64,000 bases of DNA from Norana najaformis (GCA_964023275.1 OZ029921.1:15789306-15853305), one strand, 5' to 3'. Counted from the first letter of the stretch, positions 11,448-23,609 are shown. Translations and numbers: made by a program. Notes: generated by a model from the sequence alone, not told the origin.

Positions 11448-12239
11448 CAGCCAAAAAGTATGCGTGAGTACGTGCATGCAATCTTTTGTTGAATTATATG
11501 CCCTAATATTTGTCGGAAACGCTGAGTTGCCATTTATTTTGGTGTAGTGAGTCTTAAGCAACTATTGTACTGTTATCATCTATACATGCGACTGAACAGT
11601 TATTGTGTAGCTCATTCTGAATGCCTATCTCGACGCTCGTCGCTAACCTAAGCAATGAGAGATTTCATTCAGAACAAAAAGTGGGGGCCAAAATGAATAT
11701 GCAAATATGGATCAACTAAGCTTAACCGGTCTGAGAAAAGGGAGGCCAAGGTTCAAGGAGAATGCCAAGGTTTAGGAGAGAGATACAGCAGCCGGTGTGG
11801 TGCTAAACTGCAAAACAACAGCCACACACCCCTTTGCTTTAGTAGGCCGCCCTAAGAGTTGTTTAGGATCGGCCGAGCCGCCCTGACACGACTCTGTCCT
11901 GTAATATCGCCCACTTAACCAACTTGCACACAATGCGACTGAAAAACTTACCAAACAGGCGACTAAACTCACCAAAACGAGGCTTACCGTCTAAAGTCGA
12001 TAGAACAAAGTGTTACATCGCCAAAAATGAGCGCAAACATAGCAGAAACGTTATTAAGCACCCTAGAAGTAGACTGCTACGTATACGATGCTATATAAAA
12101 TTGTTGTCATTACACAAGACTATAAAAAGTCGCCACTACATGACCTACAGGTCTACCGCCTGGGGACAAGGCCGTGCCAGAATTCCATTTATTAATAGGA
12201 GCCAATATTTTATTTAATTTTATTGTTTAATTTTATTTT

Positions 12240-12366
12240 TTTAAACCAGAGATACAGGTTTATATGATCCTATGGAATTAAAAAATTCTGTGGAGAATAA
12301 CAAATTCTGGGACGGCTAGTAATTGTCAAGATCTGGCGGATCAACAGTACCATGGAAGGCATTTGC
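12240..12366 (+). repeat. Dispersed repeat preceding (ATT)n, copy 1
   Basis: About 125 bp sharing ATATGATCC, GGAGAATAA, AATTCTGGGACGGCTAG, GTCAAGATCTGG and GTACCATGGAAGGCA with 61611-61733. Both copies run straight into an ATT microsatellite, so the array is best seen as the tail of this repeat. Confidence 0.75.
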
Positions 12367-12640
<274 letters not shown>

Positions 12641-12776
12641 AGTATCATCGTCATCATCGTCATCATCTTCATTATCATCATCATCAGTATCATTATCGTT
12701 ATCATTGTTCCTATTGTTGTTGTTATTATTATTATTATTATTACTTATCTAGTGTTTACACGTACATATATATTCT

Positions 12777-12852
12777 AAAATCGGGGGTCACATGACGGTG
12801 ATTTAAAAGCGATGATTTAAAACCCAACCTTCCCTTAAGTACTACTTTCGAT
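12777..12852. repeat. Left arm of a long inverted repeat
   Basis: Matches the reverse complement of 14441-14518 over roughly 75 bp at about 85% identity. Shared blocks include GTCACATGAC, GTGATTTAAAAGC and TGATTTAAAACCCAACCTTC. The enclosed 1.6 kb holds a GACT array, a dispersed repeat, a GA array and a LINE relic. It could be the terminal repeat of a MITE-like element, but no target duplication is clear. Confidence 0.75.
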
Positions 12853-12926
12853 CAACGACAAATGAACTTTTTCAAGTGATAATCTTCTCTACCCAGTTGT
12901 TAGCAATAATTTCAAGCTGAAGCTAA

Positions 12927-13047
12927 GACTGACCGACTGACTGACTGACTGACTGACTGACTGACTGACTGACTGACTGACTGACTGACTGACTGACTGA
13001 CTGACTGACTGACTGACTGACTGACTGACTGACTGACTGACTGACTG
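12927..13047. repeat. (GACT)n microsatellite
   Basis: About 30 nearly perfect GACT units. It encodes a SVSQ repeat in the minus-strand frame, which is not a gene. Confidence 0.95.
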
Positions 13048-13257
13048 GATAGCAGATGCTATAATCACTACAAGTGAAAGACAGAACCGAGACGAAGAAA
13101 CAGACATTATAGGCCTATGTAGGTGGGGAATGAAAGGAGATGCTTGCCGTACGCCAGTGTTAAATAGATCAACACAGTACACTGGGCAAGAGAAAGGAAT
13201 GAAACAGGAAAACCATTTCAGACGGTAACCAAGGAAAAAATTATTGGACTGGACCAT

Positions 13258-13440
13258 GAGATCGTAATCGTAATTCCGAGATTTCTACAGCACCCAACGA
13301 AAGCCACGTCGCGGGGACCAGCTTATTCGCAGACGCTCAATCAAAGCAACTTCGATAGGCAAAAGGGTTTGGTTCCAGATCAAGATCCAAAAGTCAGACG
13401 GAGAGACAGCGTGGCAGCTATGGGCGGTGGTGTTTGGGGT
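13258..13440 (-). repeat. Dispersed repeat family with (ATTACG)n tail, copy 2
   Basis: Starts ATCGTAATCGTAATTCCGAG, then ATTTCTACAGC, GAAAGCCACGTCGCGGGGACC, AGCTTATTCGCAGACGCTCA and GGTTCCAGATCAAGATCCA. Same order of blocks as 3826-4020. It ends directly at a GA microsatellite (13446-13506). Confidence 0.8.
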
Positions 13441-13442
13441 TG

Positions 13443-13445
<3 letters not shown>

Positions 13446-13506
<61 letters not shown>
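13446..13506. repeat. (GA)n microsatellite
   Basis: About 30 GA units adjoining the preceding dispersed repeat. Confidence 0.95.
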
Positions 13507-13510
<4 letters not shown>

Positions 13511-13879
13511 AAGAAGGGGTGAGAATGCGAAAAGACTTGAGAAGTTAAGAATCAAGTAAGTGAATTAAAATAGTGTCTGCAATTGATGCAAGGAAGAAGG
13601 CAGTGGAGAGTTTTGGGCAGAGATTAGCAAGAAATGTATGAGGACAGCGAACGGTTTTATAAGTTCAGATATGCACCTGTATTAGAAGCAGAAAAGGAAA
13701 CAAAGGATAGACAATTTGAAAATGGAGGAGAGAGATGGAGAATTGTCAGTATTTACTAAGGAAAATGAGATGGAACAGCTAAAAAGGTTTTAAAACTGAC
13801 AAAGGTTCCGTATAGATGTACAACATCCTGTCTTTTTGTAGACACAAAACGAAGAAAGGATTAACTGAAGCAGTAATGC

Positions 13880-14110
13880 GGGTCTTCCGTACATCCATGC
13901 AAACTTGACAGGTACCAAGGAATTGGAGTGATGCACTCACAGTCTTAGGCTGTTTAAAAGGAAACAGAACTGAACCATGTAACCATAGACCAACCAGTCA
14001 GTTTCACCAAGTGTTGTAGGCCAATACAAGGTCATAGGTCAAGGTCATGAAAATATTTTTCTGTCCTGAAAAGAGGCAATGACTGTAAAATAGTTTACCA
14101 TATAACATCT
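13880..14110 (+). mobile_element. LINE reverse transcriptase fragment (degenerate)
   Basis: The plus strand reads VFRTSMQT, a stop, QVPRNWSDALT, then GNRTEPCNHRP and, after frame changes, VMKIFFCPEKRQ. The order x-G-x-V-P-x-x-W, K-G-x-R-x-x-P-x-N-x-R-P is the N-terminal part of the reverse transcriptase domain in CR1/Jockey-like LINEs. Stops and frameshifts show that it is dead. Confidence 0.7.
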
Positions 14111-14440
14111 CGAACATGATAAACTATAACCCCCTTTTCTCTGCTTCTGGATCCGCCAATCTAGGGCTTTTACGTTACCTTGGAGATCACCCGAAATGGC
14201 CGCTTGTATTGAGGCCTACTTGACACACTGACCTCGACCAGCGTTGTCCATAACAAAGTAATAAGTTGTGACGTATAACAGACGCTAATGAAGAGGTCAG
14301 CTATGGGTTACTATTGTTAACAAGGCCTTCACCTACTTTTGCCCTCCTCTTCGCTCCAGTGCGATGTAGGTCACACTGAAACACATGGGGAGATATTTTG
14401 ACCGACAGTAATAAATTTTAACGTTACATTGGCTTAAGAG

Positions 14441-14518
14441 ACAAAATTCGACAGTAGTGAGGGAAGGTTGGGTTTTAAATCACAGCTTTTAAATCACTGT
14501 CATGTGACTGCCAATTTT
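14441..14518. repeat. Right arm of a long inverted repeat
   Basis: Partner of 12777-12852. The best-conserved part is GAAGGTTGGGTTTTAAATCA and CTTTTAAATCAC-x-GTCATGTGAC. Confidence 0.75.
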
Positions 14519-14764
14519 CGGACAGATGTAAGTGTAACCTCTAGATGAGCATCTTGACTTAAGCGAATCTCATTACCTGTCACCTGTTCAAAGTCACTTA
14601 TGCACACAGGTGGAAGATGGTTCCTTACAAAAAACGGGACATTTCGTATTGATAAAGTAAAGCGTCCGACGTCAAATCTGTAAATAATAGCAAAAATTAC
14701 TTGGATGAAAAATCGCGCCTCCATCTACCGAATAAATGATTATCTAGCGTTAGGGAAAACATTA

Positions 14765-14946
14765 TGATTTCTGCATTTATTAGGCACCAGTATTTATCGA
14801 CTTTTCATAAATCGATGGCGCCAAGCAATTGTGAGTGAAGAACTTGTTCAACGTCCCGACACAGTAACCACCTCGGAGTAGGCTCGAACCCGTACCTTCC
14901 GCGTTACAAGCCGAGCGCTCTATCCAATATGCTACCGTGCCCCGCT
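14765..14946 (-). mobile_element. tRNA-derived SINE
   Basis: On the minus strand the element begins with a tRNA-like head: GGCACGGTAGCATATTGGAT, with an A-box-like TAGCATATTGG, and a B box GGTTCGAGCC after GGTACG. A body follows with GTTGAACAAGTTCTTCACTC and the 3' module GGCGCCATCGATTTATGA. It is about 180 bp, the usual SINE size. It is not a functional tRNA gene, because the anticodon arm and acceptor stem do not pair well. Confidence 0.75.
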
Positions 14947-15130
14947 ATGTTAGAAGTACTACAAAGAGCCAGACAGACAACAATACGGCACATCATCGAT
15001 ACTAATACCAATACCGGTGGCTGATTGATCCCGTGGATGCGATATTTGCAGGAACAGTGAAGGCATACGGCTTTTATTACTACCAAGTGGTTGACCATAG
15101 ATGGCATATCAAACAACCTGAATCTACCTG

Positions 15131-15232
15131 TCTATCGATCTTGCTCGACTGAGCGCCTGTGAATTAGCTGGTTTCCGCGACTGAGCTTTCTTTGGGCGCT
15201 GTAGAAATCTCGAGTTTAGGAGTTACGATTAT
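15131..15232 (+). repeat. Dispersed repeat family with (ATTACG)n tail, copy 4
   Basis: Opposite orientation to the other three copies: GAATTAGCTGGTTTCCGCGA, CTGAGCTTTC, GGGCGCTGTAGAAATCTCGA, then GTTACGATTATG. Truncated relative to copies 1 and 2. Confidence 0.75.
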
Positions 15233-15239
15233 GATGCAT

Positions 15240-16260
15240 CAGTTCAACCAGACATCCATCAGAGGTCGTTAGATTACTATCGCTGTCAATATCGCTGTCC
15301 TATCGCTGCGCGGTAGTCAAAGGTCATCCAACCCCTCGGTATCATACTTGCAGAGAGTTTCTATGGAAGCGTGTGAACTACTGTGCTACCTTTACCCTTT
15401 TTTAAATTTACACACGCAGGGCACACGACACACACACACACAGAAAAGAAAGAGAAATCACGTGACATCTATCGCATCAAATCACATCGAGTCAGTTCAA
15501 TTCACATGCACCATACGAAATCACATGATTTCACATCATTTGAACAACGCCACCTGGCATCGTATCACTGTCACGTGGTTGAGTGCATCTGCAATAATCG
15601 CATTAAAGCCATCATTTCGCTGGCTTCAAATGGAGCTCGTTAAGCATTCGGATCGGATGAACAGGCGGGCATTTGCACTGACTGTCCCAGTCATCTCTGA
15701 CTTTCTGCATTACGCCCCGGGATGGACGGACGGACGGACGGACGGAAGGAAGGAAGGAAGGAAGAAACGACGTCCCAGTCGTCCAAAAAGCAGAGGGGCA
15801 GCCGGCAATGATTGGTTGGTCAAGCAGTTAACACGATTAGCAGACGATCGTTTATCCATCCCTCCATCACTTGGATCAGTGGCTATCTTCCCTCTGGCTA
15901 ACATACCCCAACTAACCCATCTTAAACCAATACTTAATTTAAGCCTCTCTACTATCCTCCATAATGTCCTTTCTCTACTCTTTACCCTGTATCTCCTTCA
16001 TAGCCCCTTCCCTTGTTCGTTCTTTCCATCTCGTCCTCTGTACTTCTTACCCAACCGCTCCTCTCACAGCCCCCCACATCTGCCTCCCTTTCCTCCTTTG
16101 CTTCTTCTCTATTTTCCTCGTCGGCCACTCTGTTCCCGATCGCTGCGCTACCCTGCAGGCGCCTTCCGACCGAGATTCGACTCTGATGCCGTTACATCGG
16201 CTTGAAGTTGCAGAGGATCCGCGAACCAGGATGGGGAGGAGGGGGAAAGGAAGCGTTATG
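15240..16260. other. Interval with GGAC/GGAA array, no gene recognised
   Basis: Contains a short compound (GGAC)n(GGAA)n array at 15722-15764 and a pyrimidine-rich stretch around 15950-16130. The 285-residue frame (15348-16205) crosses these low-complexity tracts and has no domain that I recognise, so I do not call it a gene. Confidence 0.5.
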
Positions 16261-16262
16261 GT

Positions 16263-16321
<59 letters not shown>

Positions 16322-16466
16322 GAGACAGAGACAGACAGACAGAGACAAAGACAGACAGACAGAGACAGAGACAGGGACAGGGACAGGGGCAGAGAGACAG
16401 ACAGACAGAGACAGGGACAGGGACAGACAGAGACATACAGACAGAGACATACAGACAGAGACAAAG
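16263..16466. repeat. Compound (GA)n / (ACAG)n array
   Basis: Purine-rich dinucleotide and tetranucleotide repeats with AGAGAC interruptions. Several overlapping open frames on both strands are by-products. Confidence 0.95.
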
Positions 16467-16755
16467 CGAGAGAAGGCATGCTACATTTCGAAGATTGGAA
16501 GAAATGATGGGCGGATAAAAGAGATTAAAAGGTTGCCAACCCTTAGACAAGAATCAGGCCGGCTAACAAGCAAAAAGTAGTTTGAAAAAAAGAACAGACA
16601 GAAAGACAAATGCAGAAACACAGATAGATAAAGAAACACACAAACAGGCACACACAGAATCAGGCAAATACATATCCACAGGCAAAGACACATACACATT
16701 GATTAGAAAGTCGGAAGCACTGAAGGGCAGAGGGGCAGAGGGGCAGAGAAACAGA

Positions 16756-16882
16756 GAGGTAGATAGGTGGATAGATAGATAAATAGATGGATAGATAGAT
16801 AGACAGAATGATAGATAAATAGATAGATAGATGGATAGATAAATAAATAGATAGATAGATAGATAGATAGATATATAGATAT

Positions 16883-16915
<33 letters not shown>

Positions 16916-16950
16916 AAGGCAGACAGATAGACAGACAGACAGATAAACAG
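16756..16950. repeat. (GATA)n grading into (ACAG)n
   Basis: About 140 bp of GATA-type units followed by about 45 bp of ACAG units. Confidence 0.95.
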
Positions 16951-17170
16951 AGATAACGGGAGCTATAAATCCAGAAAGAGAGACATCTAGGTGTGCAGGT
17001 GGAAAAGGAAGTATCGACAGGCAGGTGGAGACAGCGACGGACACACGAAGAGACGGACAGAAAGGCAGTTAATTAAAATTGGATAGAATGGCCTCAGTGG
17101 TGTCTTTAGAAGCTGCGGAACTTAAAATGGACAAGGAAATTGAAAGCAAGAACAGCAGAAACGGCAAAAG

Positions 17171-17229
17171 TAATTAGTAACTTCTATCTCTTCGGTTTCT
17201 AACGCACAAGGCTTCAACCGATGGCGAGA
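17171..17229 (-). repeat. Short copy of the SINE-type family
   Basis: GTAATTAGTAACTTCTATC and CGCACAAGGCTTCAACCGATGG match the start of the copy at 10927. Only about 58 bp remain. Confidence 0.65.
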
Positions 17230-17648
17230 AAAGTAAGGTTGAAGAGGAGTAGGCGGCGGAAGATGAGGCAATGCGGTAAAGAAGGAAATAAGGAAGAGGA
17301 AAATCAGAAAATGAAGCGAACATGCAAAGAGGAAGAGAAAGTTTGTGAATAAAAACGATGAGCAGTAGAGAAAAATGGGAAGTAAATTTGAAATTTCGTT
17401 GCTTCTTTCGGTCGCAAACATGCCCCGCCCAATGACCTAAACCATCATTATAATACCCCCTCACCTTTATTGTCTGGCCTTTCTACGTTCTTTTTCTCTC
17501 TCCGCTCCTCACTTCCACAGCTCGCTTCCCTTGTTTCCTCTTATTTTCCTCTGGTCATCTTTCCTTCCCACCCTACCACCCACTTCTCTCACTCTCCCCA
17601 TTCCAACACTGCTTGCTTCTACCATCTTCTATCGTATTTAAGTAATAT

Positions 17649-18012
17649 ATGTCTATGTATGCTTGAATGTATGTATGTGTGAATTTATGTATGTATGTAT
17701 GTATGTGTGTATGTGTGTATTTGTTGTTTATGTGTGTATGTACGTATGTACATCTGTATGTGTCTATGTATGTATGTATGTATGTATGTGTGTATGTATG
17801 TAGGTATGTATGTATGTATGTATGTGTGTATGTGTGTATTTGTTGTTTATGTGTGTATGTACGTATGCACATCTGTATGTGTTTATGTGTGTATGTATGT
17901 ATGTGTGTATGTATGTATGTATGTGTGTATGTATGAATGTATGTATGTGTGTATGTATGTAAGTGTATATGTGTGTATGTATGAATGTATGTATATATGT
18001 ATGTATGTCTGT
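17649..18012. repeat. (ATGT)n microsatellite with an internal duplication
   Basis: About 365 bp. A block with TATTTGTTGTTTATGTG and GTACATCTGTATGTG occurs twice (near 17715 and 17837), which shows that a segment of the array of about 120 bp was itself duplicated. Confidence 0.95.
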
Positions 18013-18675
18013 ATCAAACACTTAATACAGTGCCTTTTAAGTAATTCTTAAAGCGCTGCACACGTGACAATCTAACTGATCTAAAGAAGTGCATTCTGGG
18101 GTAATTTGAAAATCTGTGCTCGACAGAGAATCAACTGCAGCAGTAGGTATATTTAAACAACGGCCAAAGAGTTGGTCGGACGCTGCAGGAGAAGACAGGA
18201 TGGACCTGAGAACTGGACACACGGAAGCGCTCCATCTGCATATATACAGTGCTAGAGTGTTGTTGATAAATGTCTAATAGAGTACTGTCATGTTAGATTC
18301 AGTTATCTCTTTCAAAAGGAAGTCAGGAAAAATAGGTCACTGAGCAGCAAAGTGGAAAAGTTTCTAACGAAGAACGTCTGCATTAAAAACCTGTTGATTT
18401 CCTATTCTGCGTTATATTCTTTAACGTCGGCTATAAAAAATGGATGAGACTTATGAAATAATTGCAATTTATGCCATTCAGTGCTAACTGGAAAGCGTTC
18501 ATTTCATCAGATGAAATTGGAAAATGATTAGCTTAGTTAATCATGTTTTAAATTGAAAACTAATTACAAAATAGTTGATCAGGTGTGAATTTGAAGTTAA
18601 TTATGGTTTACTTCGTCGTGTGAATTGGAAAATGATTACAGTGTAATTCATCAGCTGTGATTTGAAAACGGAGCA

Positions 18676-18776
18676 GAAAAAGAGGAGGAGGAGAAGAAGT
18701 AGGAGGAGGAGGAGGAGAAACAATAGAAGAAGGAGCAGGAGGAGGAGAAGAAGACGAAGACGAAGACGACGACAGC
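18676..18776. repeat. AGG/GAA purine triplet tract
   Basis: Imperfect GGA, GAA and CGA triplets over about 100 bp. It encodes poly-Arg on one strand and poly-Leu on the other. The interval 18020-19300 is otherwise featureless to me. Confidence 0.9.
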
Positions 18777-19339
18777 GACTTTTCAACGGAAGCAGCTACA
18801 CATTCAGACAGATATCAGACAGAGAAAATGAAGCGAATTGTTTGGTTCATTTCAACAGTTCTTGGCATTTGAATTACATCCGTTCAGACTTCAGGCGCCA
18901 TATTATCATAACGACAAATGACGACGAGGACTCTCTGGCTCCACGCTTTCCGTCTGATTGTCTTTGTTAGTAGCGCGGGGCTTTTAGTTGCCGTTGTACC
19001 GTGAGAGAAGAGATAGCAGGCGGATAATAAAGCCGGGCACCCAGCCTGTCAGTCGACAGAAAGAATACGCAGTCTACGCCCGGACAATTAACGAACAATT
19101 GTCTGCAGACAATTAATCGAAGACAATAATTAGGGTCGGTCGGTTGCAAAACAATGTCGGCCAGACATAATTAATGTTCTGTACAATTCCAGGGTTTTCA
19201 CTGATGTTGTTGGGTGCGAACAGCAGATAACGACACGAAATAGGGAGTTAAATACTGAATTAGTAACAGGCACACGCACATACAGAGACAGAGACATGGA
19301 TTAAAGGAGAACCACCTACAGATAGAGACTAACAGAAAC

Positions 19340-19799
19340 ATATAAAGATACACATTGACGTATAGACACAGAAAGATTCACAGAAAGATACACATAGACG
19401 TATAGGCACAGAGAGATATACATAGACGTACAGACACAGAAAGATACACATAGACGTACAGACACATAAAGATATACATAGACGTACAGACACAGAAAGA
19501 TACACATAGACGTATAGACACAGAAAGATACATATAAACATATAGACAAAGAAAGATATACATAGACGTATAGACACAGAAAGATATACATAGAGGTATA
19601 GACAAAGAAAGATATACATAGACGTATAGACACAGAAAGATATACATAGACGTACAGACACAGAAAGATACACATAGACGTATAGACAAAGAAAGATATA
19701 CATAGACGTACAGACACAGAAAGATATACATAGAGGTATAGACAAAGAAAGATATACATAGACGTACAGACACAGAAAGATACACATAGACGTATATAG
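19340..19799. repeat. 28-bp minisatellite, about 16 units
   Basis: Unit CATAGACGTATAGACACAGA plus AAGATATA, with small substitutions such as TACA for TATA. Because 28 leaves remainder 1 on division by 3 and no frame of the minus strand contains a stop, three long overlapping frames (135 to 178 codons) arise without coding meaning. Confidence 0.95.
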
Positions 19800-20140
19800 A
19801 GACCGAGATACGCCGCTCATAACAGCGTAGTAATGGGACGAAAATATGCTGCAGGACAATATCATTATTTCAATATCACTTTTAAAGAAAACGATGCACG
19901 TAATTTAGATCATCTTTAGACTAAGAGCCTAAAATATCGTCGAAATGTCGACGATCCTTGAAATATGCCACGATATTTGAAGAAATAAATACTTTTGATG
20001 GCACTACAGTACATGGAATGTTGAAACAATTTTCACTTCTCCTGCGAGAAACACTGTGTAATTGTTACCACTTGTGTGGCACAGATCACTCTCTGGATAA
20101 TAAAGATATAAGGAGTCTTATATATACGCAAGTGTAATTA

Positions 20141-20285
20141 TACATACATGCATGCATACATGGAAAGTACACATAAATACATAGATACTTAAATGCATGC
20201 ATACGTACGTACGTACCTACATACATGCATACATACATGCATACATACATACATACATGCATACATACATACATGTATAGTATTG
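20141..20285. repeat. (ATAC/ATGC)n microsatellite
   Basis: Degenerate tetranucleotide array rich in CATACATGCATA, including GTACGTACGTAC. Confidence 0.9.
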
Positions 20286-20648
20286 CATACATACCTAAGT
20301 GCATAACACACAGTCAAAAATTTTATATGCAAGAGACCTACGTACATGCTTGTAGCAACATGTGTAGTTAGTTATGAAGCCAAGTGCATGTAATTATGTG
20401 TATAATATGTTGGAGCCCTTTTAGAATCCGCGCACAGCATCTGAGCGGTTGCAGCGTCTGTTTGGTGCCAGCCGGAAGCCCAGCGCGGTCTGTGAAAGTG
20501 TCCTGGCGGGCTACTGCTGCTGCTGCTGAGCGTCTATAACTGAGTCCGTCTGAGACTGGCACGTCCATTCGGCTGGTCATGCAGACAACGATTTAGCGGT
20601 CGTGTGATGCCTGCATCCGGGCTGCAGCTACTATGCTTAGGAAGGAAG

Positions 20649-20739
20649 ATGCAGACTTGGCAGTTGCTAATGCTGGTGATGCTGATGACGTCGTTTGTGA
20701 CCAGATGCCGAACAGGTGACCGGAAGGCGCAGCAGGCAG
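20649..20739 (+). CDS. Exon 1 of a secreted cysteine-rich protein gene (signal peptide)
   Basis: The ATG at 20649 has A at -3 and starts MQTWQLLMLVMLMTSFV, a textbook signal peptide with a short n-region and a Leu/Met core. It is followed by TRCRTGDRKAQQA and a strong donor GCAG|GTAAGC at 20740. The exon ends in phase 1. An in-frame ATG at 20607 would add 14 residues but bury the signal peptide, so I prefer 20649. The 20400-20640 flank is GC- and CpG-rich, as expected of a first exon and its promoter. The link to exon 2 (46028) rests on phase (G plus GG gives Gly) and on the family layout of signal peptide then C-x-F-P-x-x-W. It is the least certain junction because the intron would be about 25.3 kb. 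Confidence 0.6.
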
Positions 20740-21136
20740 GTAAGCAGCGGTTCCTTTTCATCTCTGGAATTATTGTGGGAGACAACACCACGAAGAGATC
20801 GGTCCTTCTGGTCTACGTGCTTTAATTGCATGCTTGTCGGCAAGTAGGCGTTTCGTTTATCTTCAGCTTGGCTCCAAGTTGTCTCTTAATTATCGTGCTT
20901 TCAGCAAATGTAGAAAACAGGTCGGCGGCGAAAAATACTCAGGCAGAGTGCGGAGAGAGGCAAAATGGTGAGACTAAATACACAGGAAGGAAGACTTAAA
21001 CAAAGAACGAACGGCCAGGTGATAAGAAAGAGAGAGAACCTACGACAGAAGCAAGAAGAGAAACGAATAGAAAACAGAGGAGAAAGAAGAAGCAAGCGTG
21101 AGAACAGAGATGAAGGAGGAGAAATAAGACAGAGAC

Positions 21137-21316
21137 ACAGAGAGAGATACAGACAGACAGACAATCAGACAGACATAAATAGATAGACATAGAAATATAC
21201 ATACAGAAATAGACAGACAGATGGACAGACAGACCTGACAGACAGACAGATAGAGAAATAGATAGACAGACAGACAGATAGACATTCAGACAGACAGACA
21301 TACAGACAGACAGGCC
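21137..21316. repeat. (ACAG)n microsatellite
   Basis: About 180 bp of ACAG units with GATA and GAAATA interruptions. Confidence 0.95.
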
Positions 21317-22654
21317 AGCAAACGTATAGAAGGACTACTCCACCGAAGAGAGAAAGAGAAAGAGAGCGCGTCAAATTATGTAGAACTGCATAATTACGGG
21401 GATCAGTGTTGCCCTTTAAAGTGCAACGTATAACTTATACGCAGGCGATGCCAGTGGCGTTGATATGGGAAGAGTACATGTGAATAATTGAATACATATA
21501 GCGCAAAATTAGTTCGCTTTTGTTTATTTCTAAAGCTTATGCTGTCACTCTTTGCCGATCTTTTTGTCTTCTGCCTCATCGTCTGCGTCCGTTTTCCTGT
21601 CCGCATTCTGGCATTCACCGCCTACTCATTTATTTCCGCTACATGGGGAGTTAAAGCTCCCCTCTCGATATGGTGAATGACAACACTTCAGCAAATGTTT
21701 GATGATACTCCACTCTCATGAGCCACCCACTTTTTGCAAATGTTTGCTCATAATGCATGTCTGGCTCCCTGCGTTACTCTAATAAATGCGTGTAGAACAA
21801 CATAGAATATGTAGAAGCCTATATACGTGTACATGTATCTGTGTTCCGGTGCGGTTAGGCCTGTAGAAGTCCAGCCAGTTCTAATTAGCATCTAAAATAT
21901 TGACAATTCTTCACAAAATTTAACTGTCCAATCCGATGCTTTTAAATGTCTGCAGAGCTCTTTTTAACGCGGTGTACGAATGAGACCCTCATGAACAGGG
22001 TAATTGGTTCGCATTAGAAACCTCTAATTGTTTCTTCACATTCAAAACTCTTGGCTAATGTGGGCTGCTTCAAGTAGTCAACTGGAGAAGAAGAGTGGAG
22101 AAGAGGAGGCCTGGGGAGAAACCAGAGGAGAATGGAGAGAAGTACATGTAGAGGAAAGCAAGGAAGCGCATAGAAGCGAACTTGGGAAGACGCATGCAGA
22201 GGAAAGCTGGGAGAAGCAAGAAAACGTAGAGGGTGAAGGAGAGGGACGAAGGACATGATGAGGGATAGGAAAACAGAGGGCAGAATAACAGAAGACAGCA
22301 GACGGGAGGACAGCAGAAAAGAGAACAGCCGAACGAACGGCTGTAGACGAAAGCGTGATGAAAAAACGACAGGAGAAGAGTTAAATGAGGGGAAGAGAAG
22401 TGGGGAGAAGATAGGAAAAGATGGGTGGGAAGAATAGAGAAGACAAGCGAGAGAAGAAAGGAAAAGATCTGTTTCTTCAGCGAGTACATATTGGCGTTGC
22501 GTGTGATGAACTCGTGTCTGGCTCGTGCGACGATTAGCAGTCGGTTGACTGCGGGTGGAATTAAGGGCAATTTGACAGAACATGTGTTAATCCGGTGCAC
22601 TGAGACAATTGAGTGCGGGCTTCAGTCTGCAGCTGTGTATCGTCGTCGTTTCAT

Positions 22655-22760
22655 TTATATAACTCGACTCACATTCTTTTGTCATGTCATTCCGATCAAC
22701 TAAATTACCGCAGTTGAGTTCAACCACATCTGTCATCTCTCAACCAGCCGCACTCTGCGA
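22655..22760. repeat. Perfect 106-bp inverted repeat, left arm
   Basis: Exact reverse complement of 23500-23605, with sharp loss of identity at both edges. Arms are 739 bp apart. See the findings. Confidence 0.95.
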
Positions 22761-22844
22761 TCACACAGATATCAAACAATCCGAATGGTTTTAATAATAA
22801 TAAAACTGATGATGGCAATTGCGATATTATTCTTATTATTATTT

Positions 22845-22905
22845 TGCCCGAGGTACTATGATCCCTTGTAACTTATAAAAAGGGCTACAGAGAAATAAAT
22901 TGTCT
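22845..22905 (+). repeat. Fragment of the CCCGAGGTA..ATGATCCCT family
   Basis: ATT-rich sequence followed by GCCCGAGGTACTATGATCCC matches 61616-61645 and the reverse complement of 51800-51830. Confidence 0.6.
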
Positions 22906-23499
22906 ATGTTGGCTAAATCTGGTCAAGTTCTAACAGAGAGAAAGTGCTGCAAAAAGCATGTTATTATAGCTATTATTTAGGTTAGCATACAAATTACCAT
23001 TAAAAATTACCGACATCAATCGATGATGGTTCTGAGTCAGTGGTTACTGAGCTTTTCAGATCGCGGGCCAAATTGAAAACAACTGCGTGTTTATATGTGT
23101 TATGCAAATACACGTAACTCGAACGGAGGCAATTGAATTACGGTCCTATGTCTAGGGATTTAAGCCACTGTGGGTTAATGCTTGCTCGAAGTCCCAACGT
23201 ATTACTGTGTCAGAGGAAACTGAAACGTGGTCACCCTGTCCTGTCAGAGGAGCATTCAATCAGCTGGATATGGCGACGTCCACTGTATATGCTAAACAAT
23301 TCTATTGCCACCTACAATCCATTTAATGCTGTCGATGATATCAAACGGGCTGGCTAGGTTATGCATGGTATAGTATAAGTTACTGTCGATTACACCGTTC
23401 ATTTTACGTGAATCAATAATGACAATTATTCTATTTGTACCTGTAATTTGAAATTTATATAGCGCATCTTCAGAGATACGAATCGAAAACGCTCTCTGG

Positions 23500-23605
23500 T
23501 CGCAGAGTGCGGCTGGTTGAGAGATGACAGATGTGGTTGAACTCAACTGCGGTAATTTAGTTGATCGGAATGACATGACAAAAGAATGTGAGTCGAGTTA
23601 TATAA
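23500..23605. repeat. Perfect 106-bp inverted repeat, right arm
   Basis: Partner of 22655-22760. Just to its left (23445-23480) is a GCGCTATATAAATTTC-type retroposon tail on the minus strand. Confidence 0.95.
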
Positions 23606-23609
23606 GTTA

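Noticed and set aside
14882..14946. Functional tRNA gene
   Set aside because: A- and B-box-like sequences are present on the minus strand, but the stems do not pair and a SINE body follows directly.
16047..16550. Poly-Ser/Leu/Cys and poly-Arg/Glu frames on both strands
   Set aside because: By-products of the GA and ACAG arrays. There is no domain, splice context or non-repetitive core. Similar frames at 41749-42205, 21040-21301 and 32157-32395 are rejected for the same reason.
19316..19865. Regular repeats that could suggest a CRISPR array or a repeat protein
   Set aside because: The 28-bp units are contiguous with no unique spacers, the organism is eukaryotic, and the coding potential follows from the absence of stops in the unit.
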